A DNA stretch of 64,000 nucleotides from Pseudoips prasinana (GCA_951640165.1 OX621250.1:930001-994000), one strand, 5' to 3'; positions 10,006 through 20,135 are shown, counted from the stretch's first letter. Program-made: numbers and translations. The notes: generated by a model not told the origin, from the sequence alone.

Positions 10006-10883
10006 AGGCGCTATAATTTAACTGGAATTACCCAGTATTTAAAAAGAAATACAGGCTGCCGTAGCACTTACCTATATATAACACAAGTTATTTACGTAAA
10101 ATTGTTTGAATGCTTAGTAAATACGCCTATTTATTTCGTAGCTTAAACTCTCAACATTTTAGTATAACTTCATGTAACTAAACAAATGTGTTTACTTTGA
10201 CAATTAATTAGCCTGTCGAATTATTATTGTAATATTACTACAGTAATATGTAAATTATAATCCCGCCATTTGACAAACACACGTATCAAACGAACCGCAA
10301 AGCAAGCTTCAGCAATATTTCAATATCTAAATGCTATGTTCAATTATTATTAATAACGAAATAATGTAATAGTAACTAATATATTATCATGCTATAATCC
10401 CGTGAAGTTTATACGGCGGGGTACAGCTCTTCGGTGGTGACACATTGACCTCAAGAGCGTCTTTATAACGCAAGCAGTAAGAACAGTTTTCGTAGAACAA
10501 ATTTGTCTACGTCGGCTCTATAAGTATAACGCTATTTGGGAACACGCCAGACGAGATAAACGATGTTTTAATAACATGGAGGTGTGAAACATGAACTTGT
10601 GCAGATTGCCGTCTAGATTTTCTCTTGTCTGTTTGTGGGGATAGCTGGCACAATAAGCGCTTAACGGGCTGCCTGATAAAGAAACAAAGTAAAAAGGTAA
10701 ATTCTCAACGAGCACAGATAATACTTAACTCAGTTTACATCAAAGAGAATAATGATAAACTACGTTTAGGTTATTTTTTATGTACTTATACAGATATAAC
10801 TAAATACTTAAAGCATTGTAATAAACTCTAATAATATAAATTTGAATGCTTCTTTCGTCGTCTTTAAGTTTTGCAGCACTATT
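10006..10883. other. Unrecognised AT-rich sequence
   Basis: Short open frames on both strands near 10518-10831 have no recognisable family and are treated as chance. No repeat copy was found. Confidence 0.35.
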
Positions 10884-10995
10884 ATTGGAACAAAGTTCCT
10901 TATCGCGCGTTGTGAAAGGGGGCTAGACGGAAAAAATTCTTACGAAACGTTGTCACGACACTTTTTGCAGCTGTGCGGCGTGCGCATGTTTCTCT

Positions 10996-11000
10996 GTCTG

Positions 11001-11041
<41 letters not shown>
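10996..11041 (+). repeat. (CT)n microsatellite
   Basis: About 46 bases of nearly pure CT. It arose by expansion of the short CT run present at the same place in the other two N copies. Confidence 0.85.
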
Positions 11042-11044
<3 letters not shown>

Positions 11045-11130
11045 AGAAAGCAAGCCAGATATTTTCATTTCTATTTCGCATTGAACAGTGTGGTGTCGCG
11101 ACGATTATTATTGTTATACAGGTTTTTGTA

Positions 11131-11265
11131 CAGACGCCAGCATATCAAGCTACCCCAATCTGTCAAATTTCTTTTAATGATTTTGAACTTTGTCACATAA
11201 GAATAAGGTTCTCTTTCAATTGGGGAAATTTTACAGATTGCGGTAGCTTGATGTGCTGGCGTCTG
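11131..11265. mobile_element. MITE M, copy 2 (135 bp, clean ends)
   Basis: The ends CAGACGCCAGCA and TGCTGGCGTCTG are flanked by TA at 11129-11130 and 11266-11267. The unoccupied homologous site in N at 42963-42964 has a single TA, which fixes the boundaries and the 2-bp duplication directly. TA targets and these ends suggest a Tc1/mariner-superfamily derivative. Confidence 0.85.
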
Positions 11266-11326
11266 TACATAATAAATAATAAGAAATAACTTCGTTCCAT
11301 CCGGGTGTCCCTTGACACCTCTCAAG

Positions 11327-11469
11327 TTTTTTTGTATGTACGTGTCTTATAACTGCATGAGTGTATATAACGTTGACGATCCTTACATAAATAAATAAAT
11401 AAATAAAATTAATGGTATTCTAAATGTTCTTGTATTGGTAATGTTCCCAGAATACTGGCAGCGTTACCA
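11327..11469. other. Unrecognised AT-rich sequence
   Basis: An AAATAAATAAATAAATAAA run at 11390-11408 may be an A-rich tail. Nothing else was recognised. Confidence 0.35.
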
Positions 11470-11628
11470 CACATGTGGCAATACTTATTTGTTGGGCAAC
11501 ATATAAGCCAGCATTCTGGGAACGTATCGCCTCAACAAGGCGTGCAGCTATTTCTTTATACATAATTTTGCCGCTGGTCTCCACGGCCTTGATGTTTCCA
11601 CCCCAAAAGGCACAAATATGTAACCGCT
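11470..11628 (-). pseudogene. Frameshifted C-terminal relic of a LINE polyprotein
   Basis: Read on the minus strand, one frame gives FVPFGVETSRPW followed by AAKLC. A neighbouring frame continues with YKEIAARLVEA and then NAGLYVAQQISIA. The order (PxxVET-G/RPW, then an EI-RL-x-AG-YxxQxISIA block) is what I know from the C-terminus of insect LINE pol proteins, just before the stop. The two blocks are in different frames and the first frame hits a stop, so this copy is broken. An imperfect inverted pair (GTTCCCAGAATACTGGC at 11443 and GCCAGCATTCTGGGAAC at 11507) overlaps it. No product is expected. The assignment rests on short motifs only. Confidence 0.4.
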
Positions 11629-12435
11629 ATCAAGTGCACTATATTGTATTTAAAGAAAACAATTATTTGCAGACAACCTGCAAATACAAATTGCACAAAA
11701 AACCCACAAAGGCTACACATTCGACGGCATCATCGTATTATATTATTATATTCTCGTCTAAAACAATGATATGAAAGTCTTTATTCTTAACTTAAATTAT
11801 AAATAGAAGGGAAAGCAACATATTATACTGCCCCTCAGCGAGGAAGAATTTTTTAATTTTAATTTGACGGAAGTTTTTGTTATACTTCTAATAAAATCCA
11901 TCGGAAACTTGTTTATTAGTGGAGGAATTATAGGTGTTCAGTTGGAAGCATGCAACATTATTATACAATTTAAGAAAAGGCGTCTACCTCAGCAAATGGT
12001 ACAGTAAATAATTACCGTAACGTTCATCTTCCGATAGCACCAAAATAGGACACTATATGTAGTAGTGTTAGTTGCGACGAAAACTTCGCCTCACACAAGT
12101 AAAGAAACAATAATTAAGTCATAGTATAGTCATTACTACCAAAAGGCATCAAGGGGCTAAAAACAGCCGAGTTGGATTTTTTCCCAGGTTTAAACAAATA
12201 TTACTCGGTTTACCTTACTAAAACATAAATATCAAATTTGAATACATTTACAATTTTACAATTGCAAACAAACTCATAGATCCTAAAAGTCGAATAAATG
12301 ACTTTTCCGACATAGGAAAAATACTTCCCCAGAACCATTTCATAAAATGACACTTCATATTTAGCAAAATATGTATCCACTAATATCTCTCACAGTCAGT
12401 TCCTCTTCTCTTCTACTTTCTCTATTAACTTTTTG
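11629..12435. other. Unrecognised AT-rich sequence
   Basis: No gene or repeat copy was recognised. Confidence 0.35.
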
Positions 12436-12508
12436 CTTCTACTATTTAAATGCTGTGGAAATCCACAGCATTTAAATAGTAGAAGAAACACCTACAAATG
12501 TAGGTGTT
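12436..12508. repeat. Two adjacent perfect hairpins
   Basis: CTTCTACTATTTAAATGCTG (12436 on) pairs with the strand ending at 12485: 24-bp arms with a 2-base centre. Immediately after, AACACCTACAAATGTAGGTG (12487 on) is a second inverted repeat with arms AACACCTACA and TGTAGGTGTT. Confidence 0.8.
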
Positions 12509-12544
12509 ACAAACTTACAACATAGGGAATGTTTATTTAAATAA

Positions 12545-12660
12545 TTTCATCATCATCATATCAGCCGAAAGACGTCCACTGCTGGACAAAGGCCTCCCTC
12601 AAAGATCTCCTCAATTGCCGGTCTAGCGCTATTCGCATCCAGCGGTTTCCGGGTTTTAAA
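12545..12660 (-). mobile_element. Repeat K, LINE 3' end
   Basis: CATCATCATATCAGCCGAAA, CGTCCACTGCTGGACAAAGG and CATCCAGCGGTTTCCGGG are the inverted K signature. On the minus strand this corresponds to the C-terminal codons and (ATG)n tail seen at 33437-33551. Confidence 0.65.
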
Positions 12661-13215
12661 TAATTTACTATCATTAATATCTCAGTGAATGTCACGCTGT
12701 TCATCCGATATATTTTCTTTATTTAGATATTTCTTTATTTTATTTTACATTTTTTGGGATACTTACAGCTAGCAGGTAACTTAAACATAACTTATAGAAA
12801 TCTAAAAGCCATTTACCAGTTTCCACTGATAGATATTACATTAATAAATTAGGTTAAAGGTCGGTTAGCAAATGCGAACAATTTAGATATCAGTAATTTA
12901 AGTTATCCGTTAAGAAACCATTAACGATAATTTCAACACGTATTATTGTTACAGAAAGTACCTCGTCCCTATTCTCCTGGCTCCTTGCTTCACACGATCA
13001 TCAACGGGATCTATAATCGGATCGTGATACTATTTGCCTAAGATAAACTGAGATATGAGTTAATCCTATTATAATAATAACTCGCGCCCCAGTATTTGTT
13101 ACTATCGATTACCAGAGTTTGGGAGTTTAATCTCATAAAGCATGCAAATTTCGGCTGTTTATCACTAATCTGTTTTTCTTGCGATATGAATGTATAAAAC
13201 CAGTGAATAAAATTA
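12661..13215. other. Unrecognised AT-rich sequence
   Basis: No gene or repeat copy was recognised. Confidence 0.35.
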
Positions 13216-13497
13216 AAACTTGAGAGGTGTCAAGGGACACCCGGATGGAACGAAGTTATTTATTATTATTTATTATCTACAAAATACTTGTATACACTCA
13301 ACGAAAATAATCGTCGCGACACCACACTGTTCAATGCGAAATAGAAATGAAAATATCTGGCTTGCTTTCTATAAGAGAGAGAGAGACAGAGAAACATGCG
13401 CACGCCGCACAGCTGCAAAAAGTGTCGTGACAACTTTTCGTAAGATTTTTTTCCGTCTAGCCCCCTTTCACAACGCGCCATAAGGAACTTCGTTACA
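13216..13497 (+). mobile_element. Repeat N, uninterrupted copy
   Basis: It begins with the hairpin end (GAGAGGTGTCAAGGGACACC) and ATGGAACGAAGTTATTTAT. It ends CATAAGGAACTTCGTTAC. It is inverted relative to 10885 and 42747. The open frames crossing it are conserved between copies only because the DNA is; I see no gene. Confidence 0.75.
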
Positions 13498-13511
13498 AAA
13501 TATCTTATTAT

Positions 13512-13693
13512 AATAAGGTAAGCAACTAGGCTCGCGTTTAGTCCATAGATGAGGGTTTTATTTGTGAGCGTCTCCGTGCTTCGGAGGACACGTTAAGTGG
13601 TCCCGGTTGCAGTCGTTAGACAACAGTCGTTAAGCCATGTCAGAGGTCTACTGGGCGGTTTGAACATCTCTGACACCAGGGTAATTACTGCCC
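13512..13693 (-). mobile_element. Repeat P
   Basis: It contains GGTAAGCAACTAGGCTCGCG, ACACGTTAAGTGGTCCCGG and AATTACTGCCCAAATAAT. This is the inverted form of the P copies at 46793-47035 and 53152-53395. Confidence 0.6.
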
Positions 13694-13696
13694 AAA

Positions 13697-14170
13697 TAAT
13701 AATAATAATATCTAGGGACAATGTCACACAGATCATCCTAGCCCCAAACTAAGCAAAGCTTGTACTATGGGTAGCAGGCGACGATATACATACTTATATA
13801 GATAGATAAATACTTATATACATAGAAAGAAAATAGAGTTGAATGGCGCAAACGTGTAGTGGAGGGTCGTAAGATCTGTGATGAAGCCTGGTTCGGAGTA
13901 CTTGCTGATAAGAGACAGAAGCAACATGAAAGCGGTTCGGCACCAACCACCGAAAACTTCTCTTGTCAGGCCTGCGGCAGGCTATGTCGCTCGCGCATAG
14001 GTTTGTTTAGCCACCAAAAGAAATGTCTCTCAGACAATGCGCCGTAAATCGTCTGTAACAGACGCAAAGGCCATTTATATACATAGAAAACATCCATGAC
14101 TCAGAAACAAATATTCGTGCTCATCACACAAATATTTGCACTTACCGGGATTCGAACCCGATAAATGATA
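13697..14170 (-). mobile_element. SINE S1 split by a LINE insertion
   Basis: The S1 tail and middle (ATCCTAGCCCCAAACTAAGC, CAAAGCTTGTACTATGGG) run to 13828. The S1 head (ATATTCGTGCTCATCACACA, GGGATTCGAACCC) resumes after 14089. The bases between belong to a LINE insertion with a 15-bp target duplication. Confidence 0.8.
13829..14074 (+). pseudogene. 5'-truncated LINE insertion encoding an ORF2 C-terminus with a zinc-finger-like end
   Basis: The 246-bp insert is bounded by perfect 15-bp direct repeats, TTATATACATAGAAA at 13814-13828 and 14075-14089, which is a target-site duplication. The open frame to the stop at 14045 reads KRVVEGRKICDEAW, then a Cys-x2-Cys pair (CQACGRLC) and SHQKKC before the stop. 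This fits a CCHC/C2H2-like finger at the end of a non-LTR retrotransposon ORF2. The catalytic domains are missing. The insertion at 54189-54575 is a longer copy of the same LINE on the other strand. It is a dead copy; its value is as a dated nested insertion. Confidence 0.75.
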
Positions 14171-14468
14171 AGTAAGTAAGTATATGTCTCTGTCGCTCCT
14201 GCTTAAATATATAAAAAAATAATAATAATTTACTACTTAGATCTTGAATTTTAATATTATATTGAAGTCTCAGAGTATTATGAATAGTCTCTCTAGAGAG
14301 AGACTATGCAATGACCGCGCTCTTACGAAATTGAAAACCTTTTACCTGCCAAAGGAACTCATATTTTCTCTTTCAAATGTTTCATATAAACTCGTACTTA
14401 ATTCAAAAAGGTTTGTGACTTCAGCAGGTAAGAGATCTTTGTACGAATTGTTTCCTGCTCCACGATCG
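14171..14468. other. Unrecognised AT-rich sequence
   Basis: No gene was seen. A small hairpin TCTCTCTAGAGAGAGA lies at 14287-14302. Confidence 0.4.
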
Positions 14469-14470
14469 TA

Positions 14471-14605
14471 CAGACGCCAGCACATCCAGCTACCACAATC
14501 TGTCAAATTTCTTTTATAGATTTTCAACTTTATCACAAAAGCATAAGGTTCACTTTCAATTGGAGAAATTTGACAGATTGGGGTAACTTGATGTGCTGGC
14601 GTCTG
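14471..14605. mobile_element. MITE M, copy 3
   Basis: CAGACGCCAGCACATCCAGC to GATGTGCTGGCGTCTG, flanked by TA at 14469-14470 and 14606-14607. It is 135 bp, as copy 2. Confidence 0.8.
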
Positions 14606-14618
14606 TACTTAACTATCC

Positions 14619-14795
14619 TCTATACATATAATAAAATCGTAGGAAAGTCAAAACTGTACATTGAATATTTTTTTAAAAGGATACTTGGAGGGTGATCTAC
14701 AATCGATATCAAAGCTAAAAATATAGTTTTTACAATTTTTGTCTGTTTGTCTTATGTACGTCCGGGCTAAACTCAAAAAGTACTGCAAGGAATGC
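14619..14795 (+). mobile_element. Helitron 5' end, truncated
   Basis: It starts TCTATACATATAATAAAATC and contains AGTCAAAACTGTACATTGAA and GTCCGGGCTAAACTCAAAAA. The same series occurs inverted at 39782-40100 and 19936-20135. No 3' end of this element is present. Confidence 0.55.
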
Positions 14796-14892
14796 AAAAA
14801 GTAGAGACAAAGAATATGCAAGTGAAATTTATTTCACGTCTAATAACTAATGTCAAAAATAATGGCGCCAGTAATACAGTTTTCGTAATACA

Positions 14893-15005
14893 CTAGCTGT
14901 GCCCAGCGGTTTTACCCGCGTTAAATTTTATAAATTATCACAGCTCTCCCCCCGTAGGTGATAGCGTGATAATATGTAGGCTATAAGTTGACCCGACCGA
15001 AATGG
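14893..15005 (-). mobile_element. Helitron 3' end, truncated
   Basis: On the minus strand it ends GGTAAAACCGCTGGGCACAG then CTAG followed by T, the Helitron 3' terminus with its hairpin. The body (TAGCGTGATAATATGTAGG on plus) matches 39800-39870. Confidence 0.6.
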
Positions 15006-15450
15006 TTTGGTATCTGTACACCAAAGCATTTTTCAATATTGTATTCGGTCATGATAGTCTTTTCTATTCAGCAAATTTTAAATGTCACTCCCAATATCCG
15101 TAAGCTACGTTGGAAGTTGATAGTCACGCGATTCTTTGCGTTTTGCGCAGCGATACGAAGCGTATTGTATGTATGTATTGTATTGTGTGTAGGTATGTAT
15201 GTATTTAAGGCATGGTATATCGGCAAAAGTACAAGTGTATTCAAATTTTATACCGACTTAAAAACAGAGAAAATTCGACTATTTGATTTTTGGTAGACGA
15301 CAACTCCGTTGTCTATGAACTGAATTCGGTAATGATTTTTATTCAGAAAGGAATGCTTTGTATGGTCCTTTATAAATTTTCTTCAAGTAGGTATTTATCG
15401 AAATATATTGAAGGCAGTTGTAGGTTTTTAAACCAGTTATAATATTTATT
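15006..15450. other. Unrecognised AT-rich sequence
   Basis: A repeated TATTGTATGTATGTATTGTA stretch at about 15165-15200. No gene was recognised. Confidence 0.35.
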
Positions 15451-15678
15451 TTGGAAACTAAGTCTTATTTAATTGGTAATATAGTTAACTTTGATCAGGC
15501 AAGTAAGAAACGTGCTCTTAGCGCGTGTCCATTTAACAAATTTTATCTTAATATTGCGCCCCATTCAACTTATGACGTCCCCCTAGCTCATAACGCTAAC
15601 TATAATTATGTGCATAAATCGCATACGATAACGGTTCCTTTGTACTCTAATGGAGTTAGTTCCGCGACTAATCGCTAA
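15451..15678 (+). CDS. Unrecognised open frame, possibly transposon-derived
   Basis: I do not recognise the product. The frame is open for 75 codons and has no ATG at its start (the first codon is TTG), so it looks like the 3' end of a longer reading frame broken upstream. Its composition is less AT-driven than chance frames nearby: a polar stretch with NFDQASKKRALSACPFNKFY and later HSTYDVPLAHNANYNYVHKS. No membrane segment, signal peptide, Cys/His finger or catalytic motif is visible. It could be the tail of a LINE ORF1 or another retroelement product. It is followed by a T-rich run and a SINE head. Confidence that it was ever coding is low. Confidence 0.25.
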   Translation: METKSYLIGNIVNFDQASKKRALSACPFNKFYLNIAPHSTYDVPLAHNANYNYVHKSHTITVPLYSNGVSSATNR

Positions 15679-15838
15679 GATTAGTCGTAGTAGGGGTGTC
15701 CCTGTCAACTGTCAAGGTTACTTTTGTAATTTGTTTGATGTTTTTAGTTTTTTTTTTCTGTTGGCGAGTTTCAATTTTATTAGTGTTTGTATATCTTGTA
15801 ATAAGTATAATATACTTATGTATATTGTTATTGTACCT
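15679..15838. other. T-rich unrecognised sequence
   Basis: Contains a T run at 15747-15758. No feature was recognised. Confidence 0.35.
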
Positions 15839-15960
15839 ACGTGTGGCGGAATAGTGAAGATCGTCGCCTCGCTACCATCTCAGTGCCCCTGTTTCGGGTT
15901 CGATCCCCGTACATGAGAATTATTTTATGTGACCGATATAAAAAATACAAAATTTCCCGT
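15839..15960 (+). mobile_element. tRNA-like SINE head
   Basis: The A-box-like GTGTGGCGGAATAGTGAAGA and B-box GGGTTCGATCCCC are spaced as in a tRNA. The sequence after the B box (ACATGAGAATTATTTTATG) does not match S1-S5. It is a SINE relic or tRNA pseudogene. Confidence 0.4.
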
Positions 15961-15997
15961 TTATTTGAACTACAATAACAATTGTAGTTCAAATAAA
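15960..15997. repeat. Perfect hairpin, 17-bp arms
   Basis: TTTATTTGAACTACAAT and ATTGTAGTTCAAATAAA are separated by four bases (15977-15980). Confidence 0.85.
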
Positions 15998-16024
15998 TAA
16001 AAAAGGATACAAAAATGGTATGTA

Positions 16025-16117
16025 CAGACGCCAGCACATCAAGCTACACCAATCTGTCAAATGTCCCCAATTGAAAGTGAACCTTAAGCTTATGTAATAA
16101 ATTTGAAAATCTATAAA
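16025..16117. mobile_element. MITE M, copy 4, one end only
   Basis: It starts after TA (16023-16024) with CAGACGCCAGCACATCAAGC and follows the family to AAAATCTATAAA. The far inverted end is missing. Confidence 0.7.
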
Positions 16118-16245
16118 TCTGAATCTGATGCCCTTCAAATTTGGCACTATGGTAGTGACCATACTCGTGAGTAAATATCTCAATTCTGCAAATCTGAATT
16201 CATAAAAATTGGGCACACCACGGAGGAATTATCACCGTAAAAAAC

Positions 16246-16508
16246 AAATAATAATAATATCCTGAGCATTATTCACACACGGCCATCTGATCCCAAACTA
16301 AGCAGACCTTGTACTATGGAAACCATATAACTGATATATTACATATACTCTTTTTCTTTTGTAAATACATACTTATATAGATAATTTACATCCAGACTCA
16401 GGACAAACAGACATGTTCATGCACACAAATATTTGTCCCGGGTGGGAATCGAACCCACGACCTGCGGCGTGAAAGGCAGCGTATCTACCAACCACGCCAA
16501 CAGGCCCG
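16246..16508 (-). mobile_element. SINE S2, full length
   Basis: On the minus strand: the head (GGCGTGGTTGGTAGATACGC, GTGGGTTCGATTCCCACCCG), body with TCTATATAAGTATGTATTTA, and tail GTGAATAATGCTCAGGATAT plus (TTA)n. Confidence 0.8.
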
Positions 16509-17394
16509 TACCATTAAAATCAACGTAAAAGTATAGACATCTACTTATCTACACTCAGCTATATATTCGCAGGCAGTAGAATGCCTTGCAATCCTAGTTT
16601 AATGCGTCGTCGTATAACAGTAAAATATAATTATGTAGGTATCATCTTAACAATAGGTATTCACTAAACAGTCAGCCATTCTAGACTCTAGTTAATACTG
16701 CGCAAATACTAATTACTATTACAGGTGAAACGCGATAGATTACACTGGCGGACATAATCTTGTGTACACAACGGTAAACGTTGGATTGTCATCCAACAGA
16801 CCTCTGACAGCTCGTTAGCACGCAATAGAGACACAGTAATCTACAATACTAATATGTGGAATTAGCTTCAGTGTCCAGCTGAATGTTCACTACAGTGTAC
16901 TTTGGCCAGATTACATTTACATTGATCTAGTCATTTAAATATTGATTGATGCTTTAATACATGTATGAGTCCATTTGACAGCTTTGCAAATATTTGATTG
17001 TCTATTTTAATGAAATGGTGATCCGGCGACCAATTACGTCAGTTATTGTAATTTGGTACGGCAGTGTGCAAAGTGCATCTGATCTATACTTTGTGAGCCC
17101 TAATAATTAGTTCTAATGTTTTAACTACCTATCGAGGTGATCATAGCTAAGTGCTCATCACTTTGTAAATCGTCGTCGAAATTAACTATATTATTATCTT
17201 CTTTTATGACGATATCTTACATTATATTTGAAAATACGTATATCTATATTCACTTAACAGTACAAAGAATATTTCATTTGATAAGTTCATAGGAATCTAA
17301 AATTGTAACACAGGCTCACCATTTGTAATTCTTTTATGTATTAGGTGACCAGCAATGTTGAGTTTACTGTAAGTAATATTGTATAATTTAAGCT
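16509..17394. other. Unrecognised AT-rich sequence
   Basis: No repeat copy and no plausible coding frame was recognised. This is one of the longer unique-looking stretches. Confidence 0.35.
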
Positions 17395-17455
17395 TTATTT
17401 AATGATGATTGTAAACTTGTATATCGTTTCAAGTAAATAAAACAAAAAAAAAAAG
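17395..17455 (+). mobile_element. Poly(A)-ended retroposon 3' terminus
   Basis: AAGTAAATAAAACAAAAAAA (17430 on) holds an AATAAA signal directly before an A run of at least 11. No coding remnant is visible upstream. Confidence 0.4.
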
Positions 17456-17690
17456 AAATTAAGCGACTAGGCAGACAGTGTGATTGTCCATAGCTTATTT
17501 TTTTTTGTAATTGTGTGGTTTGAACGGCACGCTGAGCTACTGGTCTCAACTAAATCCATAAGGCAGCAGTTATTTAGAGACTAATCGTGCGACTAGAACA
17601 GTGATCATCTGCCTAGTTTGCATTGCCTTTTTAAAGATCGCTTTTAGCGATAAGGCCACCAATTGCATTAAATAAATAAATTTTCTTTTT
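17456..17690 (+). mobile_element. LINE 3' UTR relic
   Basis: It contains AAGATCGCTTTTAGCGATAA and GGCCACC near the end, followed by AAATAAATAAA. This arrangement is typical of LINE 3' UTRs in Lepidoptera. A related, better-preserved piece sits at 36244-36564 on the other strand. Confidence 0.45.
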
Positions 17691-19099
17691 TATATCAATT
17701 GTTTTTTATTACTTATTTTGGCAATAAATTGTACTTCATTTTCTTACACCCTTTTGCTAGGGGTATATCAATGAAACTATCACGGTATTAAAAATGCTTC
17801 TACGTCTTCTATCGTGAAGCAGAAGTTTCGTGATTTGATGCATTTAGCCTTATGTTATCTCTAAGTGTTACGGAAACATCGAATAACATTATATCAAGAA
17901 ACAATAAGATTAGATCGAACAATATCAATATCGTTACACCGCTATATATTGTTGTATCTAGCTAACTACTTGGACTGAAAGATTTTCAGTCTAAACTTAC
18001 CAAAAAAGCAGCATGCCGCCTCAAACACCCTTAGACGATTAAATACATAAGTATATAAGGAATGTCACAGATAAGACAGGATTAAATATTTAAAAACACA
18101 CTAGAATCCCACTTATATTTGGGCGCTCAACCTGCCTTAGCGAACCCTCAGTATGGTGGAGACTTTACAAACATACCAATATATAATACAAGGAGACACC
18201 AACAATGATAAAAGAGTCGTAAATAATAAGATACAGAAGTCCTAGCAAAGCGAGCACCACGAGTCCTACGCCAGCAAGCTATCTTTTATGTCTCAATAAA
18301 AAGCGTCAATATCCCACAGGAAATATTTACGCAAGTCTTACATAACGAAACACCCAAAATCCTCCACAAACAAACCACAGTCAGTTGTCCTGGGTCCCGC
18401 TACATTTACCAAACGTGAATCTTAACTAACTTAACATTGTTCTAAAGTATTTGCCTTGGTTCTGCACTGAAGCACCAAACCTATCAATTTACAAGTGCTC
18501 CGACCGACCAGACATTGAACAAATAGACACAAAAACAACCTGAAGACGACCCCGCCGCATTTCAATGGTACACTCAAATATTTACGCAACAACGCTCAGA
18601 TTCAACCTTATAGAAATAAAGTTAGAGTCCAAATTAGCTTAGACACGAAGCTATAATAATGTTGTCAAGCGTACACTTGCGGTCAAACAAAACGGGTAGC
18701 AGCCAAATAAAAATAAATTTTGCTTCGTTAAAGCAAATTTACATTTTTCTCTCTGGCTTTTATTTCATTATATTTTGTGTTATGTTACTCTTTTACTCGC
18801 CGTTCAGGTGAATTACGGACGATAAATAATATTTTATTGGAAATGATTACGGTTTTCATATTTAATTTTGACGTTTGTTTTATTTTAAGAATGCAACGGA
18901 ATTGTAAATTGGAATATGATTCATCATAATTTTACAACATACAAAGGTGACAATGATAAACTGATTTAAGTATTAATAATAATATACATCAATACTTTTG
19001 CAGGAATATCTTATATCCTCAGCTTTTACTAAAAATAAAAATAATGATGCAGCGAAATATCGATTTTCTTGATGGGAAACGGTTTCAGTGATAGAGTTG
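17691..19099. other. Unrecognised AT-rich sequence
   Basis: About 1.4 kb without any repeat copy, tRNA box pair or convincing open frame. It is probably unique intergenic DNA. Confidence 0.4.
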
Positions 19100-19200
19100 T
19101 TAAAACAAACGCTTAGTACGCCTCTTACAGAGCCTAACAACTGTTGTCTAATGGATATAACCGGAACCGACAACTTAGCGTGCCTCCAGAGTATAAATAT
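19100..19200 (+). repeat. Repeat P fragment
   Basis: AACTGTTGTCTAATGGATAT and AACCGGAACCGACAACTTAG and CGTGCCTCC match the centre of P (compare 46860-46920). Confidence 0.5.
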
Positions 19201-19885
19201 ACTCAGTCTTTATCAGTCAGTCTGTCGTACCCTCTGAAGTACGCAAAATCCCAAATCTTTAATCGCGGTTTTGCCGACATCCTTCCACCTGGTTATTGGA
19301 CTTCCTTGTTATTGGTAGACTTATACGACGTACTATATATATTTAATTACATATAGAATAAAATAATTAAATAAATTTTAATTATTTAGTCTTAGTTTAG
19401 TGTTAGTTTATGAGCAAAGGATAATTATAGTTTTTGAATTAAATATCTTCCATTATATCCATGAGATTGATTAGAAATCCATGCACACCAAATATTGATG
19501 TACGCGTAATTTTTTCATTCCAAACTCAATAGCACAGCCATTTGAGCGATACATTAATATAAAACTTTCATCATAATTATTTCTCCCCCAATCCCCCGGC
19601 TATAAAATACCCTCAATATTCAATTCAAAATGGATCCGATTAAAATTAAAAAGAAATATATGAAAAAAGTTAGCCCCATCCGAATGGGGGGGGATATTAT
19701 TCTTTTAAAGACACCATCTGTCGGTAATCTGTTGAGTTGCTTGCTCTTTACGTTTCACTTTTATTACAAAATTATTTTAAGTAAAAGTAAATGTTTTTTC
19801 CACACCTGTACAGGGGAATTTAATTAAGTATTATTTCTGCTCTAAAGGTTTTTACAGGATTTTTAATAGAATAATGAAGTGTTTC
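19201..19885. other. Unrecognised sequence
   Basis: Short frames at 19144-19356 and 19630-19827 look like chance; the first overlaps repeat P. Confidence 0.35.
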
Positions 19886-19887
19886 TA

Positions 19888-19932
19888 CAGACGCCAGCAC
19901 ATCAAGCAACCCCAATATGTCAAATTTTCCTG
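19888..19932. mobile_element. MITE M, copy 5, left half only
   Basis: After TA (19886-19887) it reads CAGACGCCAGCACATCAAGC to AATATGTCAAATTTTCC. It is then cut by unrelated bases and a Helitron end. Confidence 0.7.
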
Positions 19933-19935
19933 AGT

Positions 19936-20135
19936 GACCCGTATGCTTACGTGTTTGTTATGTGTACTTTTTGAGTTTATCCCGGACATACATACAGACA
20001 AACAGATAAACAGACAAAAATTCCAAAAACTATATTTTTGGCTTCTATATTGACTGTAGATCACGCCCCAAGTATCCTTTAAAAAAAAATTCAATGTACA
20101 GTTTTGACTTTGCTACGATTTTATTATATGTATAG
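19936..20135 (-). mobile_element. Helitron 5' end, truncated
   Basis: Inverted relative to 14619: TTTTGAGTTTATCCCGGACA, AAACTATATTTTTGGCTTC and the terminal TTATTATATGTATAGA followed by T. On the minus strand it therefore starts TCTATAC after an A. Confidence 0.55.

Larger units (their letters stand above)
10885..11325 (-). mobile_element. Repeat N with MITE M nested inside
   Basis: It matches 42747-43024 and 13216-13497. The block GGAACAAAGTTCCTTATCG lies at one end and ATAACTTCGTTCCATCCGGG plus a GGTGTC/GACACC hairpin at the other. The internal pyrimidine tract has expanded to an almost pure (CT)n at 10996-11041. At 11129-11130 the TA of the family sequence is split by MITE M. Confidence 0.75.

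Noticed and set aside
10842..11200. Open frames ending in Ser-Leu repeats, with similar frames at 13266-13481 and 42668-42976
   Set aside because: All three lie in copies of repeat N; similarity reflects shared noncoding DNA, and the Ser-Leu run is the CT tract translated. Starts differ and no domain is visible.
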